A DNA stretch of 64,000 nt from CBDBCU01 sp965242615 (GTDB lineage: Bacteria; Chloroflexota; Dehalococcoidia; Lucifugimonadales; UBA3495). The notes below the pieces were generated by a model. The model did not search any database, was not told where the DNA came from, and worked only from the letters and a program-made list of their open reading frames with translations. Of the stretch, positions 61,815 to 64,000 are shown in pieces. Numbering within the stretch: the first letter of the stretch is position 1; each line of letters starts with the position of its first letter. Both the position numbers and the translations under genes were made by a program. The stretch spans positions 558,001 through 622,000 of the forward strand of contig CBDESR010000004.1 of assembly GCA_965242615.1 (NCBI GenBank), read 5' to 3'.

Positions 61815-62924
61815 TCACCAAATCAGCATCGCATCCCCAAAACTGTAAAACCGATAACCCTGCGCTATCGCCGCCCGATACGCCTTCAGCATCCGCTCCC
61901 GCCCGGCAAAGGCCGATACCAGCATCAGCAAAGTCGAGCGCGGCAAGTGAAAATTCGTAATCATCCCGTCCACCCACCGAAACTGATGCCCCGGCAAAAT
62001 GAACAAATCCGCCTGCCCCCGGGCCGCCGTCAACGGCGCCTCCGGAGATACTCCGGCCGCCGCCCGCTCTTGTCCTACCTGCTCCAAAGTCCGCACCGCC
62101 GTAGTCCCGACCGCGATAATCGGCCGCCCCTCCCGCCGGGCGGCCGTCAACAGCGCCGCCGTTTCCGCCGGCAATTCATAGTATTCGGTATGAATATGAT
62201 GTTCCGCCGGATTCTCCCCCGCCACCGGCCGAAAAGTATCCAACCCCACATGGAGCGTAACAAACGCCGTAGCAATCCCCCCCGCCCGCAGACCCTCCAG
62301 CAATTGCGGCGTAAAATGCAGCCCCGCCGTCGGCGCCGCCACACTCCCCGGCTCTCGCCCGTAAACCGTCTGATACCGTTCCGGGTCGGACAGCCGCTCC
62401 CGAATATACGGCGGCAATGGCATCTCCCCCAACTGCTCAATCCCCGTTTCCCGCTCCAACCGCACCGTCCGCACCCCCTCGCCATCCACCGCCAGCACCT
62501 CCGCCTCCACCGGCTCCACCGCCTCAACCCCGGCACTCTCCCCGGCCGCCGCCGCCTCAGCCCCCCCGTCCCGGCCGGCATCCGCCGCCGCCGTCAGCAG
62601 CAACGCCGTCCCCGGCCGCAATCGCCGCCCCGGCTTGCCCAACGCCTGCCAAACCCCCGGACTTTCCCGTCGCAGCAGCAGCAACTCCACCTGGCCGCCG
62701 CCATCCCGCCGCCGGCCGTACAGCCGCGCCGGAATCACCCGACTGCGGTTCAACACCAGCACGCAGCCCGGCGGCAAATAGCGGCCAATATCCGCAAACC
62801 GGCGATGCTCCATCCGCCCCTTCGACCGCCGCAGCAACAGCAAACGGGACGCATCCCGCGGCTCCACCGGCCTTTGGGCAATCAACTCCGCCGGCAAATA
62901 ATAATCAAAATCGCTGGTACGCAT
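61815..62924 (-). CDS. queA: S-adenosylmethionine:tRNA ribosyltransferase-isomerase
   Basis: 369 residues. The QueA signatures are present: RTSDFDYYLPAELIAQRPVEPRDASRLL, VLVLNRSRVIPARLYGRR, the PTAGLHFTPQLLEGLRAGG core, VGLDTFRPV and FHLPRSTLLMLVSAFAGRERML. The enzyme makes epoxyqueuosine in tRNA from preQ1-tRNA. A ~30-residue Ala/Glu-rich insertion lies near residues 110-140 (AADAGRDGGAEAAAAGESAG). The start at 62924 (MRTSDF) is the family norm; upstream in-frame starts exist at 62933 and 62939. No tgt is adjacent. Confidence 0.93.
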   Translation of the reverse strand: MRTSDFDYYLPAELIAQRPVEPRDASRLLLLRRSKGRMEHRRFADIGRYLPPGCVLVLNRSRVIPARLYGRRRDGGGQVELLLLRRESPGVWQALGKPGRRLRPGTALLLTAAADAGRDGGAEAAAAGESAGVEAVEPVEAEVLAVDGEGVRTVRLERETGIEQLGEMPLPPYIRERLSDPERYQTVYGREPGSVAAPTAGLHFTPQLLEGLRAGGIATAFVTLHVGLDTFRPVAGENPAEHHIHTEYYELPAETAALLTAARREGRPIIAVGTTAVRTLEQVGQERAAAGVSPEAPLTAARGQADLFILPGHQFRWVDGMITNFHLPRSTLLMLVSAFAGRERMLKAYRAAIAQGYRFYSFGDAMLIW

Positions 62925-63040
62925 CGCCAACATCGCCAATAAAGGAAAGGAGGCTGGTTAGATCGTGTGGCTACTTTAAGTCCGCCAAGTTGCCGTTCAG
63001 CCGGCCGGCGTTAATTGCAAGTAGATTAGGCATGGTAGGT

Positions 63041-63697
63041 TCACTCGCCGGCAGAGGTTGCGCGATACTTTTCGGTTGCCGCCGCATTCTCCACATCGTC
63101 CCGGAACCACTCGATTAACTGGATTATGTCGTTATGCAAGCCGGCGTAATCATCGGGCTGGATCCCCAGATATTGCTCGCCGTGAGCCACGCGGTTTCGG
63201 TTGTCGATAAGCCTTTCGTCAATTATGGGTTTCTTTGGCCGGTAAGCGGTATCATCTACCCCTACGCGGCACAAAATCTCGGTCAAGACTTTCGAGTTGA
63301 GGTTGGAACGGGCATTGACCGCATCCTGCCAAGGGAGCGCGGCGTTGTCCGACTGTCCGGAGGTCATTTTGACGACCAGCTCAGTGTGGAGCAGCGGCGA
63401 GTCCGACTGACCCGCCTGTTTAATAGCCGACTGCAATCCCAAGGCCACGAAGTTAGGGGCGAGGTCGCGATAATGCAAGCCCCGCGTAGCCACATAGGAA
63501 ATATAGGCAGTCGCCGCCTCTTTGATAAACCCTTCCCAATGGGCGTACAGCAGGCAGACCGCGGCGCGCAGGAAAACCGCCTGCTCGTGCGGCCGCGACC
63601 TGGATACGGCGAGTTTCAGGGTCGTCAGTTCCCTTTTGCGCCAAGCAAGTTGGTCTGCCAGGAACTGCGACAACTGCCCCCTGGCCCTTATTGGCAT
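63041..63697 (-). CDS. HEPN-domain protein (MAE_28990/MAE_18760-like)
   Basis: 218 residues from the ATG at 63697, all alpha-helical. It contains LRAAVCLLYAHWEGFIKEAATAYISYV (typical for the MAE_28990 family) and the HEPN RNase motif Rx4-6H in IDNRNRVAHGEQY. HEPN proteins of this group are candidate RNA-cutting effectors. The start lies inside the upstream DUF262-like gene (10-base overlap), so the two are made together; MAE_28990-type HEPN genes are known to sit beside DUF262 genes. Confidence 0.82.
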   Translation of the reverse strand: MPIRARGQLSQFLADQLAWRKRELTTLKLAVSRSRPHEQAVFLRAAVCLLYAHWEGFIKEAATAYISYVATRGLHYRDLAPNFVALGLQSAIKQAGQSDSPLLHTELVVKMTSGQSDNAALPWQDAVNARSNLNSKVLTEILCRVGVDDTAYRPKKPIIDERLIDNRNRVAHGEQYLGIQPDDYAGLHNDIIQLIEWFRDDVENAAATEKYRATSAGE

Positions 63698-64000
63698 GGC
63701 GCAAAAAGCCTTCGGCCAATGGGGATATTGGCGGGAATGCGGAACGACGCCCTGACCCCATTGCCGCTGTACCGCAAGAAACCGTCGTCTTTCCAAAGTT
63801 TCTTGGAAACTTCCGCAATGTCCGGCACCGGACCGCCGCGGTCTTGATAGAGTTCGTAATTATAACCCAATCCCAAAGCCATCGGCTCGAAGGCGGAAAC
63901 TGAGAACCCGCCAAGGTGGCGGCCTTTTTGATGGTCGTACCGGTGGAAGCTGTGCTCGGCCAGGGAATTGGCAAACTGCTTGAAGGTAAATCGGAAAGCA
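63688..64000 (-). CDS. DUF262-like protein, C-terminal part (5' end outside window)
   Basis: The frame is open from the right edge to the stop at 63688, 104 codons. The visible tail, FTFKQFANSLAEHSFHRYD...FSVSAFEPMALGLGYNYE, resembles the C termini of DUF262 proteins, and the overlap with a HEPN gene fits the known DUF262-HEPN pairing. The diagnostic N-terminal DGQQR motif would lie outside the window, so the family is inferred. Confidence 0.6.
   Translation of the reverse strand, partial: AFRFTFKQFANSLAEHSFHRYDHQKGRHLGGFSVSAFEPMALGLGYNYELYQDRGGPVPDIAEVSKKLWKDDGFLRYSGNGVRASFRIPANIPIGRRLFAPCQ

Overview
The window is a dense, GC-rich bacterial chromosome segment. I infer a member of Chloroflexota (SAR202/Dehalococcoidia-like) from two luciferase-like flavin monooxygenases, a DUF3179 lipoprotein, a PAC2 protein, an isolated etfBA pair, many short Cys-anchored lipoproteins with Thr/Pro-rich linkers, and frequent TTG starts. 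No rRNA or taxonomic marker confirms this. Housekeeping genes (etfBA, panC, leuCD, an IscS/NifS desulfurase, recG, queA, tRNA-His, tRNA-Arg, htrA, an FKBP isomerase) are interleaved with single defence genes and small operons rather than gathered in one island.

Layout. 0-1.7 kb: the end of a Tsp45I-like restriction enzyme and its beta-class methylase. 1.7-8.4 kb: membrane and lipoproteins, etfBA, a small operon ending in an 83-bp tandem duplication, panC. 8.5-11 kb: HerA ATPase with a HAS-barrel partner, divergent from an NAD(P) oxidoreductase. 12-18 kb: a Mrr-type nuclease with a Cys-rich partner, nitroreductase, alpha/beta hydrolase, and a 1056-residue type IIG-like restriction-methylation protein. 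18-23.5 kb: a TPP enzyme, then leuC and leuD separated by an HNH-Uma2 fusion gene, then an orphan MazE antitoxin with a MazF stump. 23.6-26.6 kb: an unrecognised two-gene cassette (a large cytosolic protein with a possibly tubulin-like core, and a single-span membrane protein) with its own promoter and terminator. 26.6-32.5 kb: C1 aminopeptidase, cysteine desulfurase, LLM enzyme, DUF262/HNH nuclease. 32.5-37.3 kb: metallo-beta-lactamase, RTX-repeat protein, GMC oxidoreductase and small membrane proteins, in a block whose plus strand is visibly G-rich while most of the window is C-rich. 37.5-44.3 kb: a frameshifted lipoprotein, DUF3179, LLM, SRPBCC, frameshifted RidA, SDR and PAC2 genes among many short palindromic repeats. 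44.4-48.5 kb: a candidate small RNA, a DUF3800 gene and a three-gene operon built round a BrxD-like (DUF2791) ATPase and a degenerate relative, next to two tRNAs. 49-55.4 kb: FKBP, YbaK, HtrA, a decayed ISAs1-family transposase, and a large GLUG-repeat surface protein. 55.6-64 kb: DAK-DegV-RecG operon (the first two genes frameshifted), a response regulator with an IS30 fragment fused upstream, queA, and a HEPN/DUF262 pair cut by the window edge.

The most promising undescribed systems are the three-gene operon at 45463-48507 and the two-gene cassette at 23723-26601. The HNH-Uma2 fusion inside the leu operon, the promoter-linked structured RNA at 44460-44535 and the mobile palindrome family are the next most interesting. 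Four genes (lipoprotein at 37.7 kb, ridA, DAK, degV) carry frameshifts, which may be partly sequence errors.
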